In this document: positions 1-11,064 of the stretch, piece by piece
Layout: every line of letters starts with the position of its first letter
Numbering within the stretch: position 1 is the first letter of the stretch
DNA from: Saussurea involucrata
Lineage: Eukaryota > Streptophyta > Magnoliopsida > Asterales > Asteraceae
Assembly (NCBI GenBank): GCA_033807775.1
Contig: CM066319.1
Coordinates: 142,216,983-142,280,982, forward strand
Length of the DNA stretch: 64,000 bases
Reading direction: 5' to 3'
Position numbers and translations under genes: made by a program
Notes under the pieces: generated by a model
Seen by the model: only the letters and a program-made list of their open reading frames with translations
Databases searched by the model: none
Told to the model about the DNA's origin: nothing

Positions 1-357
1 TATGGTGCCATATTCGATATCGCAGAGGATGCAATCTATTATTTTGGAGGGGTCTTTGGCTAAAGGTAATTGAGTGTGTCTCGCTGAGTACCAGAATTGT
101 GAGAGCAAAAGCTGATGTGCAGGAGGTGTTATGGTCAGGGCTGTGGAGATGCAACAATTCTTCAGAAATTTCACAGCATCATCTAGATGTGTGACTTGCT
201 TTCGAGGAGGAAACTCGAGAAGCGCAGAGAGGTTGTTCACCTTAGTCCAATCCAGTTTGTCAAGTTCAAACTTGACTTGTGGAGCCTTGAGGATTTCCAC
301 TTCCTCAGAGTCAGCGGAGATGTTCTCAAGGTTAGCAGGAATGTCAGACGAGGCCAT
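1..357 (-). CDS. Additional ORF (aORF) of element A, N-terminal 119 codons
   Basis: The reading frame is open from an ATG at 357-355 to the window edge. It is the same protein as the N-terminus of the aORFs at 19454 (+) and 54481 (-). Shared features include a Lys/Asp-rich start, a segment like 'HLDDAVKFLKNCC', 'ITPPAHQLLLSQFW' and 'AKDPSKIIDCILCD'. It lies downstream of pol, where Sireviruses carry their env-like ORF. Biochemical function is unknown. No signal peptide is visible, which argues against a secreted or envelope protein. There is no stop in the visible part, unlike the other two copies, so A may hold the best-preserved version. The rest is outside the window. Confidence 0.8.
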   Translation of the reverse strand, partial: MASSDIPANLENISADSEEVEILKAPQVKFELDKLDWTKVNNLSALLEFPPRKQVTHLDDAVKFLKNCCISTALTITPPAHQLLLSQFWYSARHTQLPLAKDPSKIIDCILCDIEYGTI

Positions 358-1351
358 TTCTCTGTATTAACAGTTCAACCAAAGATGTTAAAAAAATAAG
401 AATAATCTTATTGTGGAAAGAAATTTCCAATAAGATGTTTCGAATTTTATCCATTTCATTCAGACACAAATGTCTTAATGAAGATTAGGGTTTTTCATGT
501 TTTTGAAAACGAAAATTTCAATCCCAAAAAAAAAATCTTGTTTTCCAGTTTTCTTTGAAGATTGAGATTCTGGAAAAACGAATGAAGAACAAGTTTAAGA
601 TTTTGCATTTAGACTTGAAGAACAACCATGAAATGGTTGTGTTCATAAAACCATGAAAGAAAATGATTTTATTTTTAAGAAGTTCTTTTGTTTTGATCTT
701 GTTAAAAACAAAGAGAAGATCACAAACAAGTTATTTTGCATTAGGTAATAAATAAGAACATATTAACCTTGAAGTTTGATGAAGAAGATGATGAACAATT
801 CTTGAAGTTTGAAAGCACAAATGCAACAGTGAATTCTTTCTTGCGGAGGAAGATTGATCACGTAAACGAAAAATATAAACAAAGAGTTTGTTTATATAGA
901 GATTTTAGAAAGAGAAAATATTGAGCGGGAAAAGATTTTCATCATGACACGGACACGTGTTTGCATTTGATTGGAAGTATGAACGAGACGTGCAAACGTG
1001 TGTCAGGAAGAGAAAACGTGCCGGGGTTTATCCGTTGCAATGACGTCACAACTGTCCTTTCATATTCTTGGTTGTCTCTGAGGTTTAGAAAAACTCAGAG
1101 ATACTTTTGAAAACATGAAGTACTGAATGAAAAAATTCAGTAAAGGTTTTAAGAAATTTCAAAAATATCGTTGTTAAGGAAGAGATATTCAGCGATGCAT
1201 TTTGTTTTGAAATCTTGCATTTTCGTGCGATTGTCAGAGAGAGAACATACCTTGATATCAGTGAATCAAGTTTATTCAGAGAGAAGATGATAGAATGGGT
1301 TATACAAGTTGATTTTATCCTTTCGCTGATTAATGTGAACCGCTGAAGATT
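358..1351 (-). promoter_or_regulatory. pol-aORF spacer of element A with promoter-like module and leader
   Basis: This non-coding spacer of about 1 kb separates RNase H from the aORF. Read on the minus strand it contains TGACGTCA (1041-1048), a CCAAT box (rc of 970-974), a CACGTG G-box (954-959) and a TATA box (TATAAA, rc of 891-896) about 535 nt before the aORF ATG. A stem-loop with arms TTTTTCCAG/CTGGAAAA lies at 541-580. The same order is kept in element G (54482-55458) and, more decayed, in element B (11065-11924). The conservation suggests an internal promoter for the aORF. No transcript data are available here. Confidence 0.55.
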
Positions 1352-4300
1352 TTATCCTTCAAAGTTCAGCATTCCAAGCTCGCTGATGAGAAAGTTGAAT
1401 CTTGTCTCATCAAGAGGTTTGGTAAATAAGTCAGCTAACTGATAATCAGTTGGGATAAAATGAAGTTCTATATCACCATTCATCACATGATCTCTGATAA
1501 AATGATATCTGATTTCTATATGTTTGGTCTTTGAATGTAGTACTGGATTGTTTGCTATAGCGATGGCACTTGTGCTGTCGCAATAGATTGGAATTTTAGA
1601 GAGCTGAAGATCATAGTCTAGTAGCTGATTTCTCATCCACAAGACCTGAGAGCAGCAGCTTCCAGCGGCTACATATTCAGCTTCAGCTGTGGAAGTGGAC
1701 ACTGAATTTTGCTTTTTACTTGTCCAACTTACCAGCTTTCCTCCCAGGAGCTGACATCCTCATGTGGTGCTTTTCCTATCCATTTTGCAACCTGCAAAAT
1801 CACTATCTGAATATGCAGTTAGATCGAATCCTGAATCTTTGGGATACCAAAGACCTAGATTCGTTGTACCCTTAAGATATCGAAAGATTCGCTTTACAGC
1901 TTTCATATGAGATATCTTAGGTTCAGCTTGATATCGTGCACACAAGCATGTTGCAAACATAATATCGGGTCGGCTAGCTGTAAGATACAATAGTGAGCCG
2001 ATCATCCCACGGTACAGCGTGACATTGATAGGAACACCCTTTGTGTCCTTATCAAGTGTCAGCGGTGGTGCCATAGGGGTTTTCATAGCTGAACTTTCAG
2101 TTAAGTCGAATTTCTTCAGCATATCTTTAACATACTTTCCCTGATTAATGAAAGTTCCTTTCTCAGTTTGCTTAATCTGAAGACCAAGGAAATATGTTAG
2201 TTCACCCATCATGCTCATTTTATACTCATCTTTCATTCTATCAGCGAAACGAGTACAAAGCTCAGGGTTAATAGAACCAAATATAATGTCATCAACATAT
2301 ATTTGAACTAGAATGATATGACCTTTCACTTTTCTAAAAAATAGCGTTTTGTCAATCTTACCTCGCTCAAATTTTTCAATATGGAGATAAGTGGAAAGAG
2401 TGTCATACCATGCACGTGGAGCTTGCTTCAAGCCATAAAGTGCCTTATCCAGTTTATAAACATAATCTGAACGCTTAGGATCTGAGAATCCTGGAGGTTG
2501 TTCTACATACACTTCTTCATTCAGCTTTCCATTTAGAAACGCTGACTTAACATCCATCTGATGTACTTTGAAGTTTTTGTGTACAGCATATGCTAAGAAT
2601 AGACGAATAGATTCAAGTCTTGCTACTGGAGCAAATGTTTCGTCGTAATCTATACCTTCCTCTTGTCTGTATCCCTGAGCAACAAGTCGAGCTTTGTTGC
2701 GGGTTACAGTACCATGTTCGTCCAACTTGTTTCGATAGACCCATTTAGTGCCTATTACTGTTTTATCAGTTGGTCTCCGAACAAGTTTCCAAACTTTTTT
2801 TCTTTCAAATTCAGTCAGCTCTTCTTGCATGGCGCTGACCCAGTTTGGATCTTTGAGGGCATCATCTACTTTCTTTGGTTCAGTTAGTGAAATAAAATTT
2901 ACAAATAAACAAATATTACCTGCACTTCGTCGAGTCTGAATCCCAGCGTTTGGATCACCAAGAATTTGATCAATTGGGTGATTTATAGTCCATCGCTGAA
3001 CCGGAGCGTGAGACGCTGACTCAACTTGAACTTGAGGAGCTGAAGATGAAGCTTCAGTGACGTCGGGAGTATCAGCCAAGAGAGGAATTGATGCATTTGT
3101 CATTATATTCACTGATTGCTGAGAAGTAGATGGAATGTCTGAGACATTTGGATCAACTGCAGGTATAGTGTTTATAGGAACAGCTGAGACCCATGATGTT
3201 TCAGCTTCACTATTCTGCATGTTTGGAATGATAGTGGGACTATCATCTTCTACTGGATGAGCATGAGGAGTGGGAAAATCTTCTGAATCACCAAGATGAG
3301 AAAACATCCATTGATTCAGCTCTTCTGTATCAGCGTTCGGTTTAGAGTTCGCTGAACAGGATTCGTCAAACGTGACGTGAATAGTTTCTTCTACAGTTTG
3401 TCTTCTTCGATTGAAGACTCTAAAGGCTTTGGAAACTGAGGAGTATCCAAGAAAGATTCCATCATCAGCCTTAGGATCGAACTTTCCAAGAGCAACTCTA
3501 TTGTTCAGTATGAAACACTGACATCCAAAGATGTGAAGAAAGCTGATTGAGGGCTTTCTCCCATGAAAAGGTTCATAGGCTGTTTTATTGAATCTTTTGA
3601 CTATCAGCGACCTGTTTTGCGTAAAACAAGCAGTGTTGACAGCTTCTGCCCAAAACTGAGTAGGCAAGTGAGAATCGTTGAGCATTGAACGTGCAGCTTC
3701 AATAATTGTTCTATTTCTTCTTTCAGCGACTCCATTTTGTTGCGGTGTTCTCACTGAAGAAAAGTTGTGAGAAATACCCTTACTCTCAAAGAAGGAATCA
3801 AGAGAACTGTTTTTGAATTCAGTTCCATGATCACTCCTTATTGAGCGAACGGTCAGATTGTTTAGGGTTTCCATCTTCCGAACAAAGGTGATGAGTTCTT
3901 CAGGGGTGTCACTCTTAGAACGGAGAAACATTACCCAAGTGAAGCGAGAGAATTCATCAACTATGACCAGCGTATATTTCTATCCAGCGATGGATTGTTT
4001 GTTAACAGGGCCAAACAAATCCATATGGAGTAGTTGTAGAGGAGATGACACTAAAGAAACTTGCTTTGACTTAAAGCTTGCTTTGGTCTGCTTCCCTTTT
4101 TCACACGCTGAACATAACGACTCTTTGGCGTATGAATGCTGAGGTAGACCAGTGACTAACTCTTTTGAAGAAAGAGTATTCAGTGTCTTGAAATTTAAAT
4201 GAGAGAGCATCTTATGCCATAGCCAGTTGACATCAGATGAGGCCTTTGAGAAGAAACAGGAGTTCTCAGTGGTTGTTGAGTCCATGTTTATTACATAAAC

Positions 4301-4975
4301 ATTTTCCAAACGATAACCGCTGAGAGCTATCTTCTCCTTTTTGCCAGAGACAAAGCAGGATTCCTTAGTAAAGATTACTTTGTTATCCATGTCGCAAAGC
4401 TGACTGATGCTTAGAAGATTATGCTTCAGCCCTTCAACATATGCGACTCTTCTGAAGGAGGTTGTACCATTTGAAAGTACACCATACCCTCGGGTATGTC
4501 CTTTTCCATTTCCACCGAAAGTCACAGAGGGACCCTTCTCTTCCTTGTATTCAGCGAGCAGGCTTTTCTTACCAGTCATGTCTCTAGAGCATCCGCTATC
4601 GAGATACCAGATACCCTTCTTAACCTGCAATACATAGGAAGATTAGTTTTTCTTGGGTACCCACTTAACCATGTATACACGTTTGTCAGTGGAAGTAGTT
4701 GGAATGGAAGGTTCAGCAGTCTTCGCAGCATTTGAAGATTCAGCTTTGTCTTTCTTCACTTTGGTTAATTTCTTAACCTCAGTGGTAGAATTCACCTTGA
4801 CCTGATTTGCACCAGGGTTGGTCTTCTTTGCCTTGGGGGCAATTTTCACCTTAGCTATCTTTTCAGCTTTGGTGGTTGTGGGGCACTTACTAGCAATATG
4901 ATCAGTGAGTCCACAGTGATAACATTTCCTATAGCTAAAAGTAGTTCTAGGACCATTTGTATGCTGAGCTTTTAA
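1352..4975 (-). pseudogene. pol of element A: zinc knuckle, protease, integrase, RT, RNase H
   Basis: This is a copia polyprotein on the minus strand. In order it has a CCHC knuckle CYHCGLTDHIASKC (about 4888-4932), a protease with the active-site motif WYLDSGCS (about 4600) and an integrase. The integrase has a GAG-pre-integrase HHCC segment (about 4050-4250) and a catalytic core with RSDHGTEF and NGVAERRNRT. RT follows with ALYGLKQAPRAW and YVDDIIFGS (about 2284-2310), then RNase H with STAEAEYVAAG and a tail ending at 1352. Damage visible: a TAG at about 3980 where element B has a Lys codon, a TGA at about 1760 where element G has an Arg codon, and a frame change from gag near 5000. Otherwise the domains are complete, so the copy looks young but disabled. 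Confidence 0.9.
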
Positions 4976-7053
4976 TTTAGAATTAGAAGTACCAGCACCA
5001 AGAAGCTATTTGCTTTAGAAATGGGACGAACATTTAGTTCTTCAGATTTCTTAACAAGGACATCCACTCTGAGTCTAGGAGTAGATCGCTGAATAGATTC
5101 AGAGATCAACTTCCTTGATCCAGAGGGATGGGTCACTGAAACTTTAGAAGCATTCAGCTTAGGTACTAAAGTACCCTTCTGAGGATTTGGATAAATAACA
5201 ATTCCTTTACCTTTGTCTTTAAAGACAGAGGTAGGTTTTGAATAAACCATTTTCTCCTTGCCTTTTGAGGAGGTAGGAGTTTCCTCAGGGATTGGTGTAA
5301 TGGACGAGGAGCACTGAGAAGATGAAGTATCAGCGACTGAGGATACGAACGTTCCAAATTTAAGCATTGAACGCTCAGTGGTTGGTTTTGAAGTTTCATA
5401 TTTGTAACCCAAACCACGTTTATCACTCAGTGGAATTTGAGACTTTATTATCTCAGTGATCTTTGTTGAAGAATTACACCATCCTTCAACAGTAGCTTTT
5501 TCAGCCTTTAATGCAGCGATAGCTTCTGCTCGTTCGATTTTGACTAGCTGATTTAAATATACTTGATCTTTAAAATCTTCTTCAATTTTAGAAAGCTTTT
5601 CTATTTGAAGGTGGCAGTTTTTAAGCTTTTCAGCGAGATCAAGGTTTTGGTTTTCAACCACAGTTTTGCCGTTCATGGCTTCGTATAAACTTCTAGTCAA
5701 GAGATCGATCTTACGGAGACTATCAGCTTCATCAATATTTGCAATATTGGTAAAGAAAGAAGGTGATACCTGAATAGCAGATGTTGAAGTGGAGGGAATG
5801 TCTGAACTTTCTTCCTCTTCTTCAATCATGGCCATGAGACATTGATTTGCTTCATCATCTTCAGAGTCAGATGATGATGCTTCTTCATCAGAAGCAGCCC
5901 AATCATAGTCAGCCATCAGGCCTTTGCCTTTCTTCTTAAAGCTTTTCAGCTTCGCATATTTTTCTTTCAGCTTTGAGTATTTGTCATTACTCCTTGGAAC
6001 AAAGGATTTCTTTGTAAAAGCTGAGGGTCTAGAAACTTTCTTAGACCTGCACTCGTTAGCAAACTGTCCTATTTTTTCGCAGTTAAAACAAGTAGCAGTA
6101 GCCTTATCAACAAAAACTGATGATTTAGGCTTGTCCGTTATGGAAAGAGGTTTGTTCTTTCTAAACATTTTCTTCTTGGCAAATCTCCTGAACTTCTTAG
6201 TTAGGAGAGCCAAAGATTCATCATCTGAAAAATCAGAATCTGATGAACTTTCAGAGTTACTTTCTAACTCAGTGATAGTGACCGAGGGTCGCTGAGTAGA
6301 AGGTTCCTCTGAGATTAAAGCAACAGGGGTGCTTTTGGAATCTTTTACAAGATTCTTCTTAAGATGGCTTGATTGCTCATGATTCAGCAACGTGCCATAT
6401 AAGGTAGCAAGGGTCATTGATTTTAGATCCTTTGACAGCTTGAGACACATAGAATAATTGTCCCAGCTTTCAGGTAAACATTCTAGAAACTTTGTCAGCA
6501 CCTCAAAGTTAGAATATTCACTACCAACAGTTTTCAGATCTATAATTAAACAATTAAAACGTTGGTGAACTTCAGAGAGAGTTTCATTCTTACCAGAAAT
6601 GAAGCTTTCGTATTGTCTTACCAGGTTGATCTTTCTTGAGTCCTGGACTTCAGACGTTCCTTCATACTGAACACATATTGTGTCCCACATGGCTTTTGAT
6701 GTTTTCAGATTCATGACGGAATGGTAGACTTCGTCAGGAAGGGCCATGGATAGTATGGATCTGGCTTTTGTATCTATAGCCACTTTCTTCTTATCTTCGT
6801 CGGTCCACATGTGTATTTCCTTAGTAATCAGCCTTTCTGGAATAGCAGGTCTATTTGCAGTGGCTGGAACTGAAGGATCAATTGTTACAGGGATGTATGG
6901 GCCGTTTTCAAGATAGTAAGGCATAGTAGGGTCTACACCTTCTAAGAAGAGTGTCATCCTATTTTTCCATAAGTTGAAGTTGTCTCTGGAAAATCTAGGG
7001 GGTTTTGCAAGAGAACCATTGTCTATATAATTTGTGTTTGTGTTGGTGGCCAT
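4972..7053 (-). CDS. gag of element A (long Sirevirus-type capsid/nucleocapsid)
   Basis: This 693-codon frame begins about 67 nt downstream of the PBS. The N-terminus (PPRFSRDNFNLWKNRM, DEVYHSVMNLKTSKAMWDTI) is a copia capsid domain of the UBN2/DUF4219 kind. Around residue 320 lies a nucleocapsid-like knuckle CFNCEKIGQFANEC, in which the usual His is Gln. Acidic Ser/Asp/Glu stretches and a coiled-coil region (residues about 440-530) follow. The frame ends at 4972, but the homologous sequence continues in another frame into a second, intact CCHC knuckle. A single-nucleotide indel near 5000 is therefore likely, although programmed frameshifting cannot be excluded. The product would package retrotransposon RNA in cytoplasmic particles. 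Confidence 0.85.
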   Translation of the reverse strand: MATNTNTNYIDNGSLAKPPRFSRDNFNLWKNRMTLFLEGVDPTMPYYLENGPYIPVTIDPSVPATANRPAIPERLITKEIHMWTDEDKKKVAIDTKARSILSMALPDEVYHSVMNLKTSKAMWDTICVQYEGTSEVQDSRKINLVRQYESFISGKNETLSEVHQRFNCLIIDLKTVGSEYSNFEVLTKFLECLPESWDNYSMCLKLSKDLKSMTLATLYGTLLNHEQSSHLKKNLVKDSKSTPVALISEEPSTQRPSVTITELESNSESSSDSDFSDDESLALLTKKFRRFAKKKMFRKNKPLSITDKPKSSVFVDKATATCFNCEKIGQFANECRSKKVSRPSAFTKKSFVPRSNDKYSKLKEKYAKLKSFKKKGKGLMADYDWAASDEEASSSDSEDDEANQCLMAMIEEEEESSDIPSTSTSAIQVSPSFFTNIANIDEADSLRKIDLLTRSLYEAMNGKTVVENQNLDLAEKLKNCHLQIEKLSKIEEDFKDQVYLNQLVKIERAEAIAALKAEKATVEGWCNSSTKITEIIKSQIPLSDKRGLGYKYETSKPTTERSMLKFGTFVSSVADTSSSQCSSSITPIPEETPTSSKGKEKMVYSKPTSVFKDKGKGIVIYPNPQKGTLVPKLNASKVSVTHPSGSRKLISESIQRSTPRLRVDVLVKKSEELNVRPISKANSFLVLVLLILN

Positions 7054-7119
7054 TTTCAGATAATAGCAAGGAAGAGAAATATCTTAGATTAGATCTTGTT
7101 TATGAGATTAAACAAATCC

Positions 7120-7131
7120 GCTCTGATACCA
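7120..7131 (-). promoter_or_regulatory. Primer binding site of element A (tRNA-iMet)
   Basis: The minus strand reads TGGTATCAGAGC, the usual plant copia primer site complementary to the 3' end of initiator tRNA-Met. It lies two nucleotides from the 5' LTR end at 7134. Confidence 0.9.
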
Positions 7132-7133
7132 CT

Positions 7134-8105
7134 TGTTGGTCCCGAAGGCCTACACAAGTTTGTAGAAGGGGGGGGGGGGGGGGGTTGAATACAAACACAC
7201 AGATTTTACTTTTCTAAATTGTTTATTGATAAATCATTAGCAATTTACAGCTTGTTGCGGAAACAAGATTAAGGATAAACCTAAATCTAAACAAGTTGGA
7301 ACACTAAGGTTTCTTACACTAAGAGAGATAAGGAAATTACTAATAATAACCTATCTTGAGATAAGAGATTTGAACTTGTCCAGAGTTAGCAAGTTACTTC
7401 AAATGAAGTGAGTTCATCTCTTTATATACTGCATGCATTTAATGCAAGTCAGTATATACTTTACACGTGTCATCGGCTGGTTGGTTGCATGTCATTGACC
7501 TTGGTTGACAACCTTAGTAGCCGCATGGATTAACAGTGTAGTATCAGAGTGGTTGTACGATTTCAGATATTCGGAGGTTCTTTTCTGACATTTCGTACGG
7601 AGTCGTGCAAGGGTAGATAAGACAAAAGTACTTTGTACGGAGGACTTCATGATCAGCTTTCGTTGATTCAGCGATCTATCATTTCATATCAGCGAATGAT
7701 AGAGTTCAACGATAACTGAAGTCTTGTACTTGATACTTCACGTTGAGTGGATAAATCTGAGTCTTCGCTGATCCGCATCAGTTCATTAGGAGACTTGTCG
7801 CTGGTTCTTGAGCTTGATCTTCGACTTCAGCGTAGAACCTTTGTTGACGTGAAACTTGTCTTCAGGAATCATAAGTAAACAACTAACTTATCAGCGATCA
7901 TCATAATGACTGAACAGACTCAGAGCATTTATGGTGAACAGTTTCGCTGAATGTTTAACTTAAAGGGCGAGAGTTCCTATCAGCGGTACTGGAAGATCTT
8001 AGTACTTATCAGCGATAGTGAAACTCTGATACATATTGTTTACTTACAATTTTCACTAAGTATAAGAGAGGGTCATTATCAAATCACTGAGGGTTTGGAT
8101 CAACA
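7134..8105 (-). repeat. 5' LTR of element A (972 bp)
   Basis: The LTR has TGTTGATCC...GGACCAACA ends, read on the minus strand. It matches the LTRs at 23535-24496 (+) and 41883-42825 (-). A TATA box (TATATAAAG, rc of about 7420-7428) lies in a palindrome-rich stretch around ATGCATTTAATGCA. Near the U5 end is a run of 17 G (7168-7184 as shown on plus; C on the coding strand), followed by a short hairpin with a UUCG loop. The three related LTRs have runs of 17, 12 and 7. Confidence 0.92.
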
Positions 8106-11064
8106 ATGCTCTCAGTGGATATCGTTTGGAAAATGTTTATGTAATAAACATGGACTCAACAACCACTGAGAATGCTTGTTTTTTCTCTACAACCTCTTCT
8201 GATGTCAACTTTCTATGGCATAAAAGGCTCTCTCATCTCAACTTTAAGACGCTGAATACTCTTTCTTCAAAAGAGTTAGTCCCGGTCTTCCTCAACACTC
8301 ATACGCTAAGGAATCTCTTTGTTCAGCGTGTGAAAAAAGAAAACAAACCAAAGCTAGCTTCAATTCAAAGAAAGTTTCCTCAGTGTCATCTCCTCTTCAA
8401 CTTCTCCACATGGATTTGTTTGGCCCTGTCAACGTTCAATCCATCGCTGGAAAGAAATACACACTAGTTATTGTGGACGAATTCTCTCGCTACACCTGGG
8501 TGATGTTTCTTCGTAGTAAGAGCGACACCTCAGAAGAACTGATGTCTTTTGTCAGGAAAATGGAAGTCCTGAACAATCTTAATGTTCGCTCAATAAGGAG
8601 TGATCATGGAACTTAATTCAAAAACAGTTCCCTTGATAACTTCTTTGAAATTAAGGGTATTTCTCACAACTTTTCCTCAGTGAGAACACCGCAACAAAAT
8701 GGAGTCGTTGAAAGAAGAAACTGAACGATCATCGAAGCTGCACGTTCAATGCTCAGCGATTCTCATCTTCCTACTCAATTTTGGGCAGAAGTTGTCAACA
8801 CTGCGTGTTTTACGCAGAATAGATCGTTGATCGTCAAAAGATTCAACAAGACTGCCTACGAACGTTTCCATGGAAGAAAGCCATCTATCAGCTTTCTTCA
8901 CATCTTTGGTTGTCAGTGATTTATCTTAAACAACATAAATACTCTTGGAAAGTTCGGTCCCAAAGCTGACGACGGAATATTTCTGGGATATTCGTCTGTA
9001 TACAAAGCCTTCAGAGTCTTCAACAAGAGAAGACAAACTGTAGAAGAAACTATTCATGTCACCTTTGACGAATCCCATACAGCGAACTCAAGACCCTCCG
9101 CTGATAACGAAGAACTCAATCAGTGGATGTTTTCTCATTTTGGGGATTCAAAAACTGTTCATAACCCCGACCCTTTGGTCAACACACCTATCGCTGATGA
9201 TGATCATGTCATCATTCCCAACATGCAGACAAGTGAAGATGATTCCTCATCTTGGGTCTCAGCTATTCCAATCAACACTATGCATGTTCCTGAATCATCA
9301 TCTGATATTCCATCAACCTCTCAACAATCAGTAAATGAAGTTTCATCTATTCTGCCTATCGTGTCTCTACTACCTGACATCGCTGAAGCTTCCTCTTCAG
9401 TGATTTCAGAAGTTCATGCTCCTGCTCAGCGATGGACTATAAATCACCCCATAGATCAAATTCTTGGTGATCCGGTGTTCAGACTCGACGCAGTGCGGGT
9501 AACATTTGTATTTATGTTAATTTTATTTCACTGATTGAAACAAAGAAGGTTGATGATGCCCTCAGAGATCCAAACTGGGTCAGCGCTATGCAAGAAGAGC
9601 TGGCTGAATTCGAAAGAAACAAAGTTTGGAATCTTGTTCCAAGACCATCTGACAAATCAGGGATAGGCATTAAGTGGGTCTATCGCAACAAGTTAGATGA
9701 AGATGGAACTGTAACCCGCAACAAAGCTCGTCTAGTTGCCCAGGGATACAGACAAGAGGAAGGTATAGATTATGGCGAAACCTTTGCCCCAGTGGCAAGA
9801 CAAGAATCTATTCATCTATTTCTAGCATACGTTGTTCATAAAGACTTCAAGGTTTATCAAATGGATGTCAAGTCAGCGTTTCTCAATGGAAAGCTAAATG
9901 AAGAAGTCTACATTGAACAACCTCCAGGATTCACTGATCCTAAGCATCCAGGTTATGTTTATAAACTGGATAAGGCACTCTATGGCTTAAGAAAGCTCCA
10001 CGTGCATGGTATGACACTCTATCCTCTTTTCTTTTTATCGAAAAAATTAAGCGTGGTAAAATCGATAACACTCTATTTTTCAGGAAAGTAAAAGGTCATA
10101 TTATTCTTGTTCAAATATATGTCGATGACATTATATTTGGTTCTACTAACCCTGAATTATGTACTCGTTTTTCAAAAAGAATGCAATCTGAATATAAGAT
10201 GAGTATGATGGGTGAGCTGACTTACTTCCTTGGACTCCAAATCAAGAAAAATGATAAGGGTACGTTCATCCACCAAGGTAAGTATATCAAAGATATGCTG
10301 AAGAAATTTGATTTAACTCAAAGCTCAGCTATGAAAACCCCTATGGCACCGCCGTTGACACTTAACAAAGATCCTTCAGGGAAGCCTGTTAATGTCACTG
10401 CGTACCGTGGGATGATCGGCTCTCTCCTTTATCTTACAGCTAGCCATCCTGATATTATGTGCGCTACTTGCTTATGTACACGATATCAATCTGACCCCAA
10501 AGAATGACATCTGATCGTTGTAAAGCGAATTTTCAGATATCTGAAGGGTACTCCCAACCTAGGTCTTTGGTATCCCAAAGACTCAGGGTTCGATCTAACT
10601 GCCTATTCAGATAGTGACTTTGCAGGTTGCAAACTGGATTGAAAAAGCACCACAGGAGGCTGTTAGCTCCTGAGTGGAAAGCTGGTGAGTTGGACAAGTA
10701 AGAAACAAAGTTCAGTGTCCACCTTTACAGCTGAAGCTGCGTATTAGCAGTTGGAAGCTGTTGTGCTCAGGTCTTATGGATGAAAAATCAACTATTAGAC
10801 TATGACCTTCCGCTCTCCAAAATTCCAATCTATTGCGACAGCACTAGTGCCATCGCTATAGCAAATAATCCAGTGCTACACTCAAAGACCAAACACATCG
10901 AAATCCGGTATCACTTTATCAGAGATCATGTAATGAATGGTGATATAGAACTTCACTTTATTCCAACTGACTTTCAGTTAGCTGATCTTTTCACCAAACC
11001 TCTTGATGAGACAAGATTCAACTTTCTCATCAGCGAGCTTGGCATGCTGAACCTTGAAGACTAA
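8106..11064 (+). pseudogene. pol of element B (integrase-RT-RNase H), decayed
   Basis: Homologous to the pol of A and G from the HHCC integrase region onwards. RSDHGT, NGVVERRN-like, WVYRNKLDE, QMDVKSAFLNGKLNEEVY, YFLGLQIK and the tail IAIANNPVLHSKTKHIEIRY are all recognisable. It is interrupted by many stops, for example near 8614, 8724, 8917, 10640 and 10745, and by frameshifts, for example near 8280 and 9990 in the GLKQAPRAW motif. It cannot encode a functional polyprotein. It forms a large inverted repeat with the pol of element A (1352-4300). Confidence 0.9.

Larger units (their letters stand above)
1..8105 (-). mobile_element. Sirevirus-like Ty1/copia element A (3' part outside window)
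   Basis: This LTR retrotransposon reads on the minus strand. In transcript order it has a 5' LTR (7134-8105), a tRNA-iMet primer site, a long gag, a pol in copia order (protease, integrase, RT, RNase H), a roughly 1-kb spacer and the start of an additional ORF at 357. The 3' LTR lies beyond position 1. The very long gag, the extra ORF after pol and the relatedness to elements B and G point to the Sirevirus lineage; this is inference from family knowledge. Its outer boundary at 8105/8106 abuts plus-strand pol of element B, so A inserted into B in opposite orientation. Two nonsense codons and one frameshift in gag-pol make this copy probably non-autonomous. Confidence 0.9.

Noticed and set aside
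131..399. Plus-strand ORFs at the window start
   Set aside because: The minus strand encodes the conserved aORF N-terminus here, so these are shadows.
3858..4142. Plus-strand ORFs opposite the integrase of element A
   Set aside because: Antisense shadows of a recognised pol; no start context or homology.
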